Below, one piece after another: positions 6,758 through 16,217 of a stretch of 64,000 bases of DNA; within the stretch, counting starts at the first letter, position 1; the number at the start of each line of letters is the position of its first letter. Location: the NCBI RefSeq assembly GCF_025717045.1, contig NZ_JAOVZN010000006.1, positions 832,269 through 896,268 on the forward strand. Direction: 5' to 3'. Made by a program: the position numbers and the translations under genes. Origin of the DNA: Flavobacterium sp. SH_e (GTDB taxonomy: Bacteria; Bacteroidota; Bacteroidia; Flavobacteriales; Flavobacteriaceae). The notes beneath the pieces are model-generated. The model saw nothing but the letters and a program-made list of their open reading frames with translations. It was not told where the DNA came from and made no database searches.

Positions 6758-8806
6758 TTACAGAAAATCTTTCTCAGTAACTCCTTCATTTATTTTGACA
6801 TCAGACATTTTAATGTCCAATTCGAAACCAACATTTTGAACTAAATTAAAAGGGACTTTTACACCTTTTACTTCTTTATAGTCATTAAAATTAGTGATTT
6901 GTTCTACTGATTTTCCGCCTTGTTCTCGAACTTTAGATTCGGCAGTTTTTAAGCCTGATTTCACGTCGTAGAAATATTTGGTTTTACCGTCTTTAATTAC
7001 GTAAGCATCATTTCCGTTTATAGGTTCAATTCCTTCTACTTTTAAGTCGGTTCTTTTTACAAGCTGTAATTCTTCAAAAGGAGCTGCGTTTGCTTTCATT
7101 TCGGCAAGATCTTCTCCTTCAAGATTTTTTCTTTGTCCTTGCTGTTCAACGTAAGCGCCTTTTTCGTTAACTACTTGTTTCATTAAATTCATGGTTCCCA
7201 TAGAAAGTGAAACCATCATTTTTCCTTTCGAATCTAATTTTGAAGTAAACGTCAATGGAGTAGGAGCTTGAGGAATAGTTGTAGAACCATTCATATAAAG
7301 CGTTTTTACTGCTGTAACGGCTTTTTCTCCTCCAATTGCTTTAATGTAATTTTCGAAAACTGTTTTAGCAGTAATATCTTTTGGTGCTTCTTTTTTAGTT
7401 GAAGGTTTTTCAACAGGATTTCCGTATTTATCAAAATATGAAATCGGAATTTGTAATTTTTCTAAACTTGAAATTACATCAGTTCCTTTTCCAACAATTA
7501 CAATACGCATATTGTCCAATAAGAAATACTTGTTAGCTACACGATAAATATCATCAGCAGTAACATTATTAATGGTTTGAATGTATTTTTCGTAGAAATC
7601 AGCAGGAAGTTTCTCTGTTTCGATGTTTAAAGCATAACGTGCAACAGCTTGTGGTTTTTCAACCTGCATTACAAATCTCCCAATATATCCTGCTTTTACA
7701 TTTCTTAAAACTTCAGGATCAACTCTTTCTGTACGAATTCGTTTAATTTCTTTTACAAACTGAACCACCGCACTGTCTGTGACTGTATTTCTTACGGCAG
7801 AAGATGCTTTAAATTTGGTTACATATTTTCCGCTTCCAATGCTTGAATTCGCGCCATAAGTCCAAGCATGCTGTTCGCGCAGATTCATATTCAAGTAACT
7901 GTTGAAATCGCCTCCTAAAATTTGATTTGCAATAACCGCAGGAAAGAAATCTGGATCGCTCATTCTTAAATTAACAGTATTGACTAATGAGATTTCAGAC
8001 TGAACTGCATTTGGAACATCTACAAAATCAATTTGTAAATTAGAAACATTTACCGGATCCGGGTAATTGCTTTTTGGTGCGGCTTGTTTTTTCCATCCGC
8101 TAAATAATTTCTCTACAGCAGTTTTTGTCTCTTTAAATTTAATATCTCCAATAACAACTAAATAAGCATTTTCTGGAACGAAATAAGTGTTGTAATTGTT
8201 TTGAACATCTGCAAGCGTAACATTTTTTACAGTTTCTTCAGAAAGATATTCGCCATTAGGATGATTTTTTCCAAAAGCTAAAACATCAACAACTCGGTTA
8301 GAAATAGCAGGAACGCTTTTTTCATCGGCTTTAAGCCCTTCTAAAAGTTTTGCTTTTTCTTTATCAAATTCAGTTTGAGTGAAATTTGGCTGTAAAGCAC
8401 CTTCTGCCAAAAGTTCTAAAACACGACCAGAATATTTAGTCAAAGCACTTGCGTATGCACCTTGAGAAGTAAAGTTGATATTAGCTCCGTAGAAATCAAT
8501 TTCTTCGTTAAAGGCTTCTTTAGTCGTTTTTTTAGTTCCGTTTCCAATTAAGCTGCTGGTTAACTCGTCAATACCTTTTTTGTTACCTTCAGTAAACGGC
8601 GCATTGTCTAAAGTAAGCGTAAAACTCACTCTAGGCAATTTGTGGTTTTCAACAACTAAAACCTTCATTCCGTTTGATAAAACGAAAGTCTGCGGTTTTT
8701 TGATGTTGACTACTGGGGCATTTCCTGGTTTGGGTTGTGGACGATCTTGTGCTTGCATAATTCCAGTTAGGAAAATAAGGATTAAAAAAGTATATATGTT
8801 TTTCAT
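6758..8806 (-). CDS. M16 peptidase-like protein, non-catalytic partner, with C-terminal LolA-like domain
   Basis: 682 residues with a signal peptide (ending near MQAQDRPQP). Two M16 halves cover about residues 35-450 (LSNGMKVLVVENHKLPRVSF; RMSDPDFFPAVIANQILGGDFNSYL; LREQHAWTYGANSSIG). Where active M16 enzymes have HxxEH this protein reads KKGIDELTSSL, so the zinc site is missing. An extra region, about 465-682 (KTVFENYIKAIGGEKAV to the C-terminus), resembles LolA-like lipoprotein-carrier folds seen after M16 domains in Bacteroidota. It starts 12 bp after the active M16 gene, which fits a heterodimer of active and inactive subunits as in mitochondrial processing peptidase. The substrate is unknown; periplasmic location is inferred. 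Confidence 0.88.
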   Translation of the reverse strand: MKNIYTFLILIFLTGIMQAQDRPQPKPGNAPVVNIKKPQTFVLSNGMKVLVVENHKLPRVSFTLTLDNAPFTEGNKKGIDELTSSLIGNGTKKTTKEAFNEEIDFYGANINFTSQGAYASALTKYSGRVLELLAEGALQPNFTQTEFDKEKAKLLEGLKADEKSVPAISNRVVDVLAFGKNHPNGEYLSEETVKNVTLADVQNNYNTYFVPENAYLVVIGDIKFKETKTAVEKLFSGWKKQAAPKSNYPDPVNVSNLQIDFVDVPNAVQSEISLVNTVNLRMSDPDFFPAVIANQILGGDFNSYLNMNLREQHAWTYGANSSIGSGKYVTKFKASSAVRNTVTDSAVVQFVKEIKRIRTERVDPEVLRNVKAGYIGRFVMQVEKPQAVARYALNIETEKLPADFYEKYIQTINNVTADDIYRVANKYFLLDNMRIVIVGKGTDVISSLEKLQIPISYFDKYGNPVEKPSTKKEAPKDITAKTVFENYIKAIGGEKAVTAVKTLYMNGSTTIPQAPTPLTFTSKLDSKGKMMVSLSMGTMNLMKQVVNEKGAYVEQQGQRKNLEGEDLAEMKANAAPFEELQLVKRTDLKVEGIEPINGNDAYVIKDGKTKYFYDVKSGLKTAESKVREQGGKSVEQITNFNDYKEVKGVKVPFNLVQNVGFELDIKMSDVKINEGVTEKDFL

Positions 8807-8818
8807 GATTCGATATTC

Positions 8819-10141
8819 TTAGTTTTGAGATTTAGCGGTAGGAATATAATCTAAAATTAAACGCTGATTTGGGTTTAAATACTTCTTGGCAACTTCTCTA
8901 ATTTCTTCTCTTGTAATAGAATGGTAAATGTCAATTTCGGTATTAATTAAATTCACATCGCCATAAAGAAGATAATATGAAGCTAGATTTTCTGCAATTC
9001 CTTCTACACTTGCATTTGCATTCACGTAATTATTATCGAATTTGTTTTGTAATTTTTCATAATCTTTTTCAGAAATAAGATCAGTTTGGATTTTTACAAT
9101 CTCTTCATCCATTTCTTTTAAGATGTCTGCTGTTGTGTTTGGAGCCATTGGCAAACCATACAGAATGTACATTCCGTAATCTTCCTGACTAAATCCTACT
9201 GCGCCAATTTGCAACGCCATTTTTTTGTCATCAACTATTTTTTTGTAAAGTTTAGAGCTTTTTCCGTCACTTAAATAAGAAGAAATTAAATCTAAAACTC
9301 TTGCATCTCTTGTTTTCATTGAAGGTGTTCTGTAAGAAGCCACAATCATTGGAATTTGAATGTTTGGATCCTCGTATGTTGCTTTAATTGGCTGTGTAAT
9401 TGGATCTTCTACATAAGTTTGTTTCTTAACTTCTTCGCCTCGTGGAATCGGTCCAAAATATTTCTGAATCCATTCTTTTGTTTTAGCTTTATCAAAATCT
9501 CCTGCAACAACCAAAACAGCATTGTTAGGAGTGTAGAATTTTTTATTAAAAGCTTGGAATTCCTCAAGAGTTGCAGCATCCAAATCTTTCATAGAACCAA
9601 TAGTAGTCCATCTGTAAGGATGGTTTTTGAACATGTTCTTTTTAACCTCTGGAAGAATATTTCCGTATGGCTGATTATCATAACGCATTCTCTTTTCTTC
9701 TTTTACCACTTCATTTTGAGTATCAACACCAATTTTATTGATAATAGGATGCATTAATCTCTCAGATTCCATCCATAAACCAAGCTCTAAACTATTAGAA
9801 GGAAAAACTTCATAATAATAAGTTCGGTCATCAGATGTATTTGCGTTGTTAACTCCACCATTTGCAGTAACGATTTTCATCCATTCGCCACGTTTAATGT
9901 TTTGCGTTCCTTCAAATAATAAATGCTCAAAAAAGTGTGCAAATCCAGTTCTGTCTGGACGCTCGTCTTTAGATCCTACATGATACATTACAGAAGTGAT
10001 AACAACTGGAGCAGAAGAATCATTGTGTAAAATGACGTGTAGGCCATTATCTAAATTGTATTCTTCAAAAGCTACTTTTTGAGCATGAGCCACTCCGCCG
10101 AGCATTAATGCAGCACTTAACATCATTATTGATTTTTTCAT
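8819..10141 (-). CDS. M16 family zinc metallopeptidase (catalytic subunit)
   Basis: 440 residues with a signal peptide (MKKSIMMLSAALMLGGVAHA). The inverted zinc motif is present: H69-F-F-E72-H73 in GFAHFFEHLLFEGT, with the downstream Glu region around NEVVKEEKRMRYDNQPYG. Sequence then follows the M16 pattern (HPYRWTTIGSMKDLDAA; FYTPNNAVLVVAGDFD). It precedes the inactive M16 homologue by 12 bp, so the two are cotranscribed and probably form a periplasmic peptidase complex that degrades peptides or misfolded proteins. The start is the ATG preceding the signal peptide. Confidence 0.92.
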   Translation of the reverse strand: MKKSIMMLSAALMLGGVAHAQKVAFEEYNLDNGLHVILHNDSSAPVVITSVMYHVGSKDERPDRTGFAHFFEHLLFEGTQNIKRGEWMKIVTANGGVNNANTSDDRTYYYEVFPSNSLELGLWMESERLMHPIINKIGVDTQNEVVKEEKRMRYDNQPYGNILPEVKKNMFKNHPYRWTTIGSMKDLDAATLEEFQAFNKKFYTPNNAVLVVAGDFDKAKTKEWIQKYFGPIPRGEEVKKQTYVEDPITQPIKATYEDPNIQIPMIVASYRTPSMKTRDARVLDLISSYLSDGKSSKLYKKIVDDKKMALQIGAVGFSQEDYGMYILYGLPMAPNTTADILKEMDEEIVKIQTDLISEKDYEKLQNKFDNNYVNANASVEGIAENLASYYLLYGDVNLINTEIDIYHSITREEIREVAKKYLNPNQRLILDYIPTAKSQN

Positions 10142-10203
10142 AAAGATTAATAATTTTATATACCAAACAAGAGTAGGTAAACAAGAATTGATTTTAGTTA
10201 CAT

Positions 10204-10211
10204 CAAAAATA
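10204..10211 (-). promoter_or_regulatory. Promoter -7 box for the M16 pair (TATTTTTG)
   Basis: Minus-strand exact match to TAnnTTTG, 63 bp from the ATG of the M16 catalytic gene. No clear -33 TTG at the usual distance. Confidence 0.5.
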
Positions 10212-10376
10212 GTTTTTTTTAGTTAGGAATTGCAGATTTGTTTTTAAATAACTGCTATTTTAACAATCTTTTACTTTAAATTAATTCCGTTTCTTGCGTG
10301 GAACTGCTTGAAAAACAAGGTTTTTTTGTGCAAAAATATTTTTGCTTCCATAGGTTGCATAGTAAATTATTAGTTG

Positions 10377-10384
10377 TATATTTG
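10377..10384 (+). promoter_or_regulatory. Promoter for rplU-rpmA (TATATTTG with -33 TTG)
   Basis: TATATTTG matches TAnnTTTG exactly. A TTG at 10355-10357 is 19 bp upstream. The ATG of rplU is 30 bp downstream. This is the best full-length promoter of the window. Confidence 0.8.
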
Positions 10385-10414
10385 CAACCTTAAAATTCAA
10401 TAAATCAATTTGAT

Positions 10415-10852
10415 ATGTATGCAATCGTAGAGATAGCAGGGCAACAATTTAAAGTAAGCAAAGACTTAAAGGTTTATGTTCACCGTTTAGCTAACGAAGA
10501 AGGTTCAAAAGTTTCTTTTGACAAAGTTCTTTTATTAGATGACAACGGAAATGTAACTTTAGGCGCCCCAGCTATAGAAGGTGCTTCAGTAGAAGCTAAA
10601 GTGTTACAACACTTAAAAGGTGATAAAGTTATCGTTTTCAAAAAGAAAAGAAGAAAAGGATACAAAAAAAGAAATGGTCACAGACAATATCTTACACAAA
10701 TTGTAATTGAAGGTATTACTGCAGCAGGAGGAACTAAAAAAGCAGCAGCTAAAAAAGCGGTTGTAGCAGAAGAAGTGGCTACTGAAGAAGTAGAAGCTCC
10801 AAAAGCTAAAAAAGCAGCTCCAAAAGCTAAAAAAGAAGCTACTAAAGAATAA
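10415..10852 (+). CDS. rplU: 50S ribosomal protein L21 with Ala/Lys-rich extension
   Basis: Ribosomal protein bL21, a 23S rRNA-binding protein of the large subunit. The first ~103 residues are the standard protein (MYAIVEIAGQQFKVSKDLKV; KVIVFKKKRRKGYKKRNGHR; YLTQIVIEGI). They are followed by about 40 residues made mainly of A, K, E and V (GGTKKAAAKKAVVAEEVATE and onward), giving 145 residues in total. Such AK-rich tails are frequent in Bacteroidota L21. It is followed after 24 bp by rpmA, the usual L21-L27 pair, with one promoter and one terminator. Confidence 0.97.
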   Translation: MYAIVEIAGQQFKVSKDLKVYVHRLANEEGSKVSFDKVLLLDDNGNVTLGAPAIEGASVEAKVLQHLKGDKVIVFKKKRRKGYKKRNGHRQYLTQIVIEGITAAGGTKKAAAKKAVVAEEVATEEVEAPKAKKAAPKAKKEATKE

Positions 10853-10876
10853 TAACAATATTTAAACTCATACGTC

Positions 10877-11137
10877 ATGGCTCACAAGAAAGGTGTCGGT
10901 AGTTCGAAGAATGGTAGAGAATCAGAATCAAAACGTCTAGGCGTTAAGATTTATGGTGGACAAGCTGCTATTGCTGGGAACATCATCGTTAGACAAAGAG
11001 GTTCAAAACACAATCCAGGTGAAAATGTTTACATTAGTAAAGATCACACACTACACGCAAGAGTAGCTGGAGTTGTTAAGTTCCAAAAGAAAAGAGATAA
11101 CAAATCTTATGTATCTATTATCCCTTTCGAGGCTTAA
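10877..11137 (+). CDS. rpmA: 50S ribosomal protein L27
   Basis: Ribosomal protein bL27, whose N-terminus reaches toward the peptidyl-transferase centre. 86 residues, normal length, beginning [20 protein letters not shown] and containing [20 protein letters not shown] and [15 protein letters not shown]. The N-terminus has no processed leader as found in Firmicutes. Second gene of the rplU-rpmA operon and followed by a strong terminator. Confidence 0.98.
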
Positions 11138-11160
11138 TAATCTAAGATTACTTTTTATAA

Positions 11161-11188
11161 AAAACCCGTTCAGAAATGAACGGGTTTT
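11161..11188 (+). terminator. Terminator of rplU-rpmA
   Basis: 12-bp perfect stem (AAAACCCGTTCA, loop GAAA, complement) running into T's, 24 bp after the rpmA stop. Confidence 0.85.
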
Positions 11189-11466
11189 TTGTTTTTGTTA
11201 GTTTTAAAGTAAGCTGCTATTGTCATTTAGAAGTAAGGAGAAATTGCACTAATATTTTGACATTGGTCTTTGCGAGGAATGAAGCAACCTCACTCGCTAA
11301 ATCAAATTAGTGATCTTTTGTTAGTACGATTGTTCCTTGGAATGACTAAAGATTGTGAAAACTGAATCGCAAAAAAAAACCTTTGTCAAAGTTTAAAACT
11401 TTGACAAAGGTTGATATGTTGAGATCTAGTTTAGAATTTGGAATTTCTAAAATTTGGAATTAAATT
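11189..11466. other. Gene-free stretch with degenerate palindromic repeats
   Basis: No credible gene. At 11221-11249 there is a degenerate copy of the TGTCATTT..GGAGAAAT element seen at 17961 and 18018. Near 11273-11346 a second degraded inverted repeat reads ctttgcgaggaatgaag ... gttccttggaatgac. At 11378-11412 there is a perfect palindrome (separate entry). The region separates the convergent rpmA and AsmA genes. Confidence 0.6.
11378..11412. terminator. Perfect 17-bp palindrome, second copy of the CTTTGTCAAAG core
   Basis: Arms AACCTTTGTCAAAGTTT and its complement around one A. The core CTTTGTCAAAGTTT is the same as at 6654-6686. It lies downstream of the AsmA gene (minus strand) and probably terminates it; A-run and T-rich flanks are present. 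Confidence 0.6.
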
Positions 11467-14229
11467 TTAATCTTCAGTATCCTTAGTTTCTTCTAAATCT
11501 TCTGTTTTTCTTCCTACTTTTACTTTCGGATTATCCTGAGTTCCTGTAACTGTAAGCGGAATTCCGAAAATACCCAAAGGTGGCAATCCTAAACGCATTT
11601 TTAAATTCATTTTTCCGTCCAAGCTTGTTGTTCCCTCAATTCTTGGTCTAAAGCCTGCAAACTTAAATTTAAAGCGTTCTACAGTCATGATATTGTTCTT
11701 AATAGTAGTTTTGATATCAACTTTAGAAACGTCTGGGTTTTTCATGCTTTCAGAATTGGTCTGTTTGCTTACAGCATTAAACATTTTTAAACCGCGAACT
11801 TTTACATCTTTTACAGAAAGAGTTCCGCCTCCAACAAGTGAAGGGTAAACAGGTTCCATGTTTCCGTTCAAGCGACCTTTTAATTGATAATCCAAAGAAA
11901 CGATTCCTTGTGCTTTTTCTGCGGCGCTTGCCATTTTTCTGAACACTTCGATCTCGTTATATGCACGTTTAATATCAAAATCTGTTGCTTTTATAGCATA
12001 ATCAAAATTAGCTTTTTGTGGTGTCACAGCTTGATAATTAGCATTCATAGAAACATTGCAGCCAATTAAATTGAAGCCAGTATTCTGCATTGTTAATTTA
12101 CCCTTTTTCATAGCTAAATTTCCAGTTGCATTTTCCAGATTCAATTTGTCAAAATTCACTTTTTGCGCATTTGCCAATAATTGTAAATCTAAATTGCTTG
12201 GAATTATAATAACGCCTGTCTGTGTGTTTTCTGATTGTTTTACTTCTGTTTTCGAAGTAGAACTCTGTGTTACAGATGTATTTGGATCTACGGTTGACAT
12301 AAATTCATCAACATTAATATATCGCGAAGTAACTTTAAAAGAACCTCTTAAAACGCCTGTATTTGTTGTGACGTAATTGAACACATTTCGCAGATAGCCA
12401 TTCATTTTAAAATCAGACTGCCCATAAGCGGCCAAGAAATTATTGAACGACATTTTGTCCTGATTAATTTTGAAAATACCTTCTTTAATGATGAATTTTT
12501 TCGGAAGATATTCAGAAGCAATTCCAATATTTCTCAATTCAAGAGTTCCTTTATTATTTAGTTTGCTGTAATTTCCTTTTTCAGCATCGCTTTGTTTTCC
12601 TTTTAAAGACAGATCTGCTTTTATAAAGCCATCTAAATCAAGACCTTTTTGAGAGAAAACTTTATAGATTTTATTAACGTCTAGTTCTCCTTTTGCTTTT
12701 ACATCATAATTTAAATCGTCAAAATTGCTTAAATCAGCTTGTACAAAAACAGGTTTTCCTTCAAAGGTAAATTGTGTTGGTTTTAAACTTACTTTTAAAT
12801 CTTCGAATGTTCCTTTTTGGTTTTGAATTTTCGATTTAATCGTAATGTTAGTAATTGGATTTGGGTAATATTGTGTTTTTAAATATCCATTTTCTAAATT
12901 AACGGTACCATTTGTAACAGGAAAACGCTTGTTTTTCTGGTCAAATATTCCGTTTGCTTTTAAATCTCCTGCCAAAGCTCCTTTTAATTCGATATCAGGA
13001 ATTCCGAGCGCTTTGGTTAATTTTTCAAGATCGATTTTCGCTTTAAAATCAGCATTAATATCTGGTGTATTTATTCCTTTAATGAAGAACTTCGATTTTA
13101 AATAATCCTGATTAATGTTTAAAGACAGGTTTTTAGCATCAATAATAACTAAATCTGGATTTAGAGAAGGAACTGTTGTTTTTATATCTAAATTCAGATT
13201 AGAAACAGGAAATGCACTTTTGTTATAATTCACAAATCCGTCAGTTATTTTTACATCCAGATTCAAGTCTGGCGCAATATTTTGTGACGTAATATATTTT
13301 CCTTTCAAAGTAAAAAGAAGGTCGGTTTTTCCTTTTAATTCAGTTTGAGAAAGCCAAGTAATATATTTTGGTGGAAATGCGGTAAATACATCATATAGGT
13401 CGCTATTGTCAGATTTAATAACAAAATCCATGTTGTAACCATCTTTCAAAATATCAAACTTTCCTTTAAAATCGACTAAAAGCTGATTGATTTTAAGGTT
13501 GTTTTGCTGGAAAAAGAATGATAGCGAGTTAATGTTTACTTTAGTAATTAAGTCAGCATCAACCTTTTTATTCATTAAATAAGGTTCGTCTTCGTAAACA
13601 ATATTGAGTTTTTCGATTTTAGCTTTTGAGTATAAATCAAAAACGGCTTTATTTAAATCTCCTTTTCCTAAATAATTAAATCCAAAAGCGTCAAAATGAA
13701 CTTTTGTTGATTTATCATCGTAAATAATTTTACTATTTAAAATCTCAATTCGTTCTAATTTTAAAGCAGTATCAGAGCTGTCATTTGATTTAGCCGCTTG
13801 TTTTTGCGATTTGTAAATGTTGTAATTTGCTTCTCCTTCTGGATTCACTTTTACATTTATGAAAGAATCTGATAAATAAATCTGATCAATTTTTACTGAT
13901 TTACTGAAAATCAAACTCGCGACATTTATTCCGAAAGAAACCTCTTTAGCAGTGATGAACTTCTCGTTTTTGTATGGAGCTGAACCGTTTAGACTTAAAT
14001 CGTCTAAGGTCAAAGTAAGCGACGGGAAATGACGGAAAAACGAAACCGAAACGTCAGAATAATTCAATTCTGCACTCAATCTTTCATTGGCTGTTTTCTT
14101 GATTTGTTCTTTAATTTGATCTTCAAAGATGATAGGTGTTAAAAATAATAACCCTATAATAACCGCGAAAGTTATTCCGAAATACTTCGCAATTTTAAAT
14201 ACGATTGATCTGGATTTACTTTTCTGCAT
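11467..14229 (-). CDS. AsmA-like family protein
   Basis: A 920-residue protein with one N-terminal membrane anchor (about residues 12-32, IAKYFGITFAVIIGLLFLTP) and a long periplasmic part made of repeated beta-rich AsmA/TamB-like segments. The start of the domain reads LNYSDVSVSFFRHFPSLTLT, typical of Bacteroidota AsmA proteins. The C-terminal AsmA_2 region contains KAQGIVSLDYQLKGRLNGNM and GTTSLDGKMNLKMRLGLPPL. AsmA-like proteins are thought to form lipid-conducting grooves that shuttle phospholipids between membranes. Located 48 bp after miaE and probably cotranscribed with it. Confidence 0.88.
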   Translation of the reverse strand: MQKSKSRSIVFKIAKYFGITFAVIIGLLFLTPIIFEDQIKEQIKKTANERLSAELNYSDVSVSFFRHFPSLTLTLDDLSLNGSAPYKNEKFITAKEVSFGINVASLIFSKSVKIDQIYLSDSFINVKVNPEGEANYNIYKSQKQAAKSNDSSDTALKLERIEILNSKIIYDDKSTKVHFDAFGFNYLGKGDLNKAVFDLYSKAKIEKLNIVYEDEPYLMNKKVDADLITKVNINSLSFFFQQNNLKINQLLVDFKGKFDILKDGYNMDFVIKSDNSDLYDVFTAFPPKYITWLSQTELKGKTDLLFTLKGKYITSQNIAPDLNLDVKITDGFVNYNKSAFPVSNLNLDIKTTVPSLNPDLVIIDAKNLSLNINQDYLKSKFFIKGINTPDINADFKAKIDLEKLTKALGIPDIELKGALAGDLKANGIFDQKNKRFPVTNGTVNLENGYLKTQYYPNPITNITIKSKIQNQKGTFEDLKVSLKPTQFTFEGKPVFVQADLSNFDDLNYDVKAKGELDVNKIYKVFSQKGLDLDGFIKADLSLKGKQSDAEKGNYSKLNNKGTLELRNIGIASEYLPKKFIIKEGIFKINQDKMSFNNFLAAYGQSDFKMNGYLRNVFNYVTTNTGVLRGSFKVTSRYINVDEFMSTVDPNTSVTQSSTSKTEVKQSENTQTGVIIIPSNLDLQLLANAQKVNFDKLNLENATGNLAMKKGKLTMQNTGFNLIGCNVSMNANYQAVTPQKANFDYAIKATDFDIKRAYNEIEVFRKMASAAEKAQGIVSLDYQLKGRLNGNMEPVYPSLVGGGTLSVKDVKVRGLKMFNAVSKQTNSESMKNPDVSKVDIKTTIKNNIMTVERFKFKFAGFRPRIEGTTSLDGKMNLKMRLGLPPLGIFGIPLTVTGTQDNPKVKVGRKTEDLEETKDTED

Positions 14230-14277
14230 AGTGAATGGTGGATTTAGATATAAAAATAGAGAAAAAAAGAACGTAAT

Positions 14278-14859
14278 TTACCCGTGAACGGTTTCTTTTT
14301 TACCATAATTGGTAATTATAGAAGCTTCATAATCAATCCATTCCTTCCAACGCTTGTCGATGTCAATGTTGTCTTGGTACTTTCTGGCAAATCCTAAAAA
14401 TGTAGTATAATGACCAGCTTCAGAAATCATTAAATCACGGTAGAATTTTGCTAATTCTTCGTCTTTAATATTTTCTGAAAGCACTTTAAAACGCTCACAG
14501 CTTCTTGCTTCGATCATTGCAGAAAACAATAATCTGTCGCAAAGAGCGTCTCTGCGACTGCCGTCTTTTTTCATAAATTTAAAAAGTTCATTTACGTAAT
14601 GATCTTTTCTTTCGCGACCTAAAGTAAGTCCACGTTTTTTAATTACATCATGAACCATTTGCAAATGCTCCAATTCTTCTCGAGCGATTACAAGCATGTC
14701 GGTTACTAATTCCTCTAATTCAGAATTATACGTCACGATGCTAATAGCATTTGAAGCTGCTTTTTGTTCACACCATGCGTGATCAGTTAAAATTTCTTCG
14801 ATATTCGATTCAACAATATTTACCCAACGAGGGTCTGTTGCTAATTTTAATCCCAACAT
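14278..14859 (-). CDS. miaE: tRNA 2-methylthio-N6-isopentenyladenosine hydroxylase MiaE
   Basis: A ferritin-like diiron enzyme that hydroxylates the isopentenyl group of ms2i6A37 in tRNA. 193 residues. The four-helix bundle carries the metal ligands: an early Glu (DHAWCEQKAASNA), the EExxH (REELEHLQMVHD), a further Glu in MIEARSCERFKVL, and EAGHYTTFL. Length and start (MLGLKLATDPRWVNIVESNI) fit the family. First gene of a minus-strand pair with the AsmA protein; a promoter box lies 22 bp upstream. Confidence 0.93.
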   Translation of the reverse strand: MLGLKLATDPRWVNIVESNIEEILTDHAWCEQKAASNAISIVTYNSELEELVTDMLVIAREELEHLQMVHDVIKKRGLTLGRERKDHYVNELFKFMKKDGSRRDALCDRLLFSAMIEARSCERFKVLSENIKDEELAKFYRDLMISEAGHYTTFLGFARKYQDNIDIDKRWKEWIDYEASIITNYGKKETVHG

Positions 14860-14881
14860 AATTTTCCAGAATTTAGTTTTG

Positions 14882-14889
14882 CAAAATTA
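14882..14889 (-). promoter_or_regulatory. Promoter -7 box for miaE (TAATTTTG)
   Basis: Minus-strand exact TAnnTTTG match, 22 bp from the miaE ATG, implying a very short leader. Confidence 0.6.
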
Positions 14890-14972
14890 GTGTTTTTTTA
14901 TGACCAAAAATCCATAAATATCGAGGGATTAAGCGGAAAAAATCATTATTTTGTATGTTCAAAAAAAATACA

Positions 14973-16217
14973 ATGAATCAGATTAAAAAACTTTTAATTA
15001 TTGGGTTTGTCTGGCCAGAACCAAATTCTTCTGCGGCTGGTGGAAGAATGATGCAATTAATTTCGATTTTTGCCGCAAACGGATTCGAAATTACTTTTGC
15101 TAGTGCCGCTCAAGACAGTGATTTTATGGTTGATTTGCCTGAATTTGGAGTTACAAAAAAAAGCATCGAACTTAATTCTTCTAGTTTTGATGATTTTGTT
15201 TTAGAATTGAATCCTGACGTTGTTTTGTTTGACCGTTTTATGATTGAAGAACAGTTTGGATGGCGTGTAATTGAAAAATGCCCAAACGCAATTAGAGTTT
15301 TGGATACAGAAGATTTGCATTGTTTGAGAACGGCCAGGCAAAGAGCTTTTAAAGAAAACCGGGCTTTTGAAATAGAAGATTTATTATCTGAAGAAGTTGC
15401 GAAAAGAGAAATTGCCAGTATTTTAAGATGTGATTTGTCACTGATTATTTCTGATTTTGAGATGAATATCTTAAAAGACGTTTTCAGAGTTAATGAAGAT
15501 CTACTTTTTTATCTTCCGTTTTTGGTTGATGAAATGAAAGAAGAAGAACTTCTAAAATTACCTTCTTTTGAGGAAAGACAGCATTTTGTTTTTATCGGAA
15601 ATTTTCTTCATGAACCAAATTGGAATACCGTTCAATATTTAAAAGAAGCGATTTGGCCTTCTATAAAAAAAGATTTTCCAGAAGCTATTTTAGAAGTTTA
15701 TGGTGCATATCCTTCGCAAAAAGTATTGCAATTGCATCAGCCTAAAAATGGATTTTATATTATGGGAAGGGCAGAAGATGCAAATGAAATTGTGAAAAGA
15801 GCGAGAATCGTTCTAGGGCCAATTCGTTTTGGAGCTGGTTTAAAAGGAAAGTTATTAGAAGCAATGCAATGTGGAACACCAAGCGTAACAACTTCAATAG
15901 GTTCTGAAGCAATGCATGAAAATTTACCTTGGAATGGTTTTATTGAAGATAATCCAAAAGAGTTTGCCAAGAAAGCAATTGCGCTTTATCAAGACGAAAA
16001 TCTTTGGAAAGAATCTCAAAAAAATGGAATTGCAATTATTAATAAATGTTATCAAAAAAAAAATTATTCAGATAAATTGATTTCATTGGTAAATTCACTT
16101 TTAGCTGATTCTGAAAATCATCGATTACATAATTTTATGGGAAATCTGCTTCAGCATCATTCATACAAAAGCACAATGTACATGTCAAAATGGATTGAAG
16201 CGAAGAATAAAAATTAG
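14973..16217 (+). CDS. GT-B glycosyltransferase (group 1 type)
   Basis: 414 residues from the ATG at 14973 (MNQIKKLLIIGFVWPEPNSS). An in-frame ATG at 14955 is possible but lies against a promoter-like TTATTTTG. The N-terminal Rossmann half has the SAAGGRMMQLISIFA loop. The C-terminal half has the nucleotide-sugar site region FVFIGNFLHEPNWNTVQYLK and FGAGLKGKLLEAMQCGTPSV, typical of family GT4-like enzymes. No membrane segment, so cytosolic. Donor and acceptor are unknown, and no polysaccharide cluster surrounds it. Its last 4 bases overlap the convergent AraC gene. Confidence 0.87.
   Translation: MNQIKKLLIIGFVWPEPNSSAAGGRMMQLISIFAANGFEITFASAAQDSDFMVDLPEFGVTKKSIELNSSSFDDFVLELNPDVVLFDRFMIEEQFGWRVIEKCPNAIRVLDTEDLHCLRTARQRAFKENRAFEIEDLLSEEVAKREIASILRCDLSLIISDFEMNILKDVFRVNEDLLFYLPFLVDEMKEEELLKLPSFEERQHFVFIGNFLHEPNWNTVQYLKEAIWPSIKKDFPEAILEVYGAYPSQKVLQLHQPKNGFYIMGRAEDANEIVKRARIVLGPIRFGAGLKGKLLEAMQCGTPSVTTSIGSEAMHENLPWNGFIEDNPKEFAKKAIALYQDENLWKESQKNGIAIINKCYQKKNYSDKLISLVNSLLADSENHRLHNFMGNLLQHHSYKSTMYMSKWIEAKNKN

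Noticed and set aside
10480..10878. Three open frames opposite rplU
   Set aside because: They come from the repeated A/K/E codons of the L21 extension read backwards; Phe/Ser/Cys-rich and without any family resemblance.
16214..16217. Operon between glycosyltransferase and AraC genes
   Set aside because: They are on opposite strands and only overlap by 4 bp at their 3' ends.
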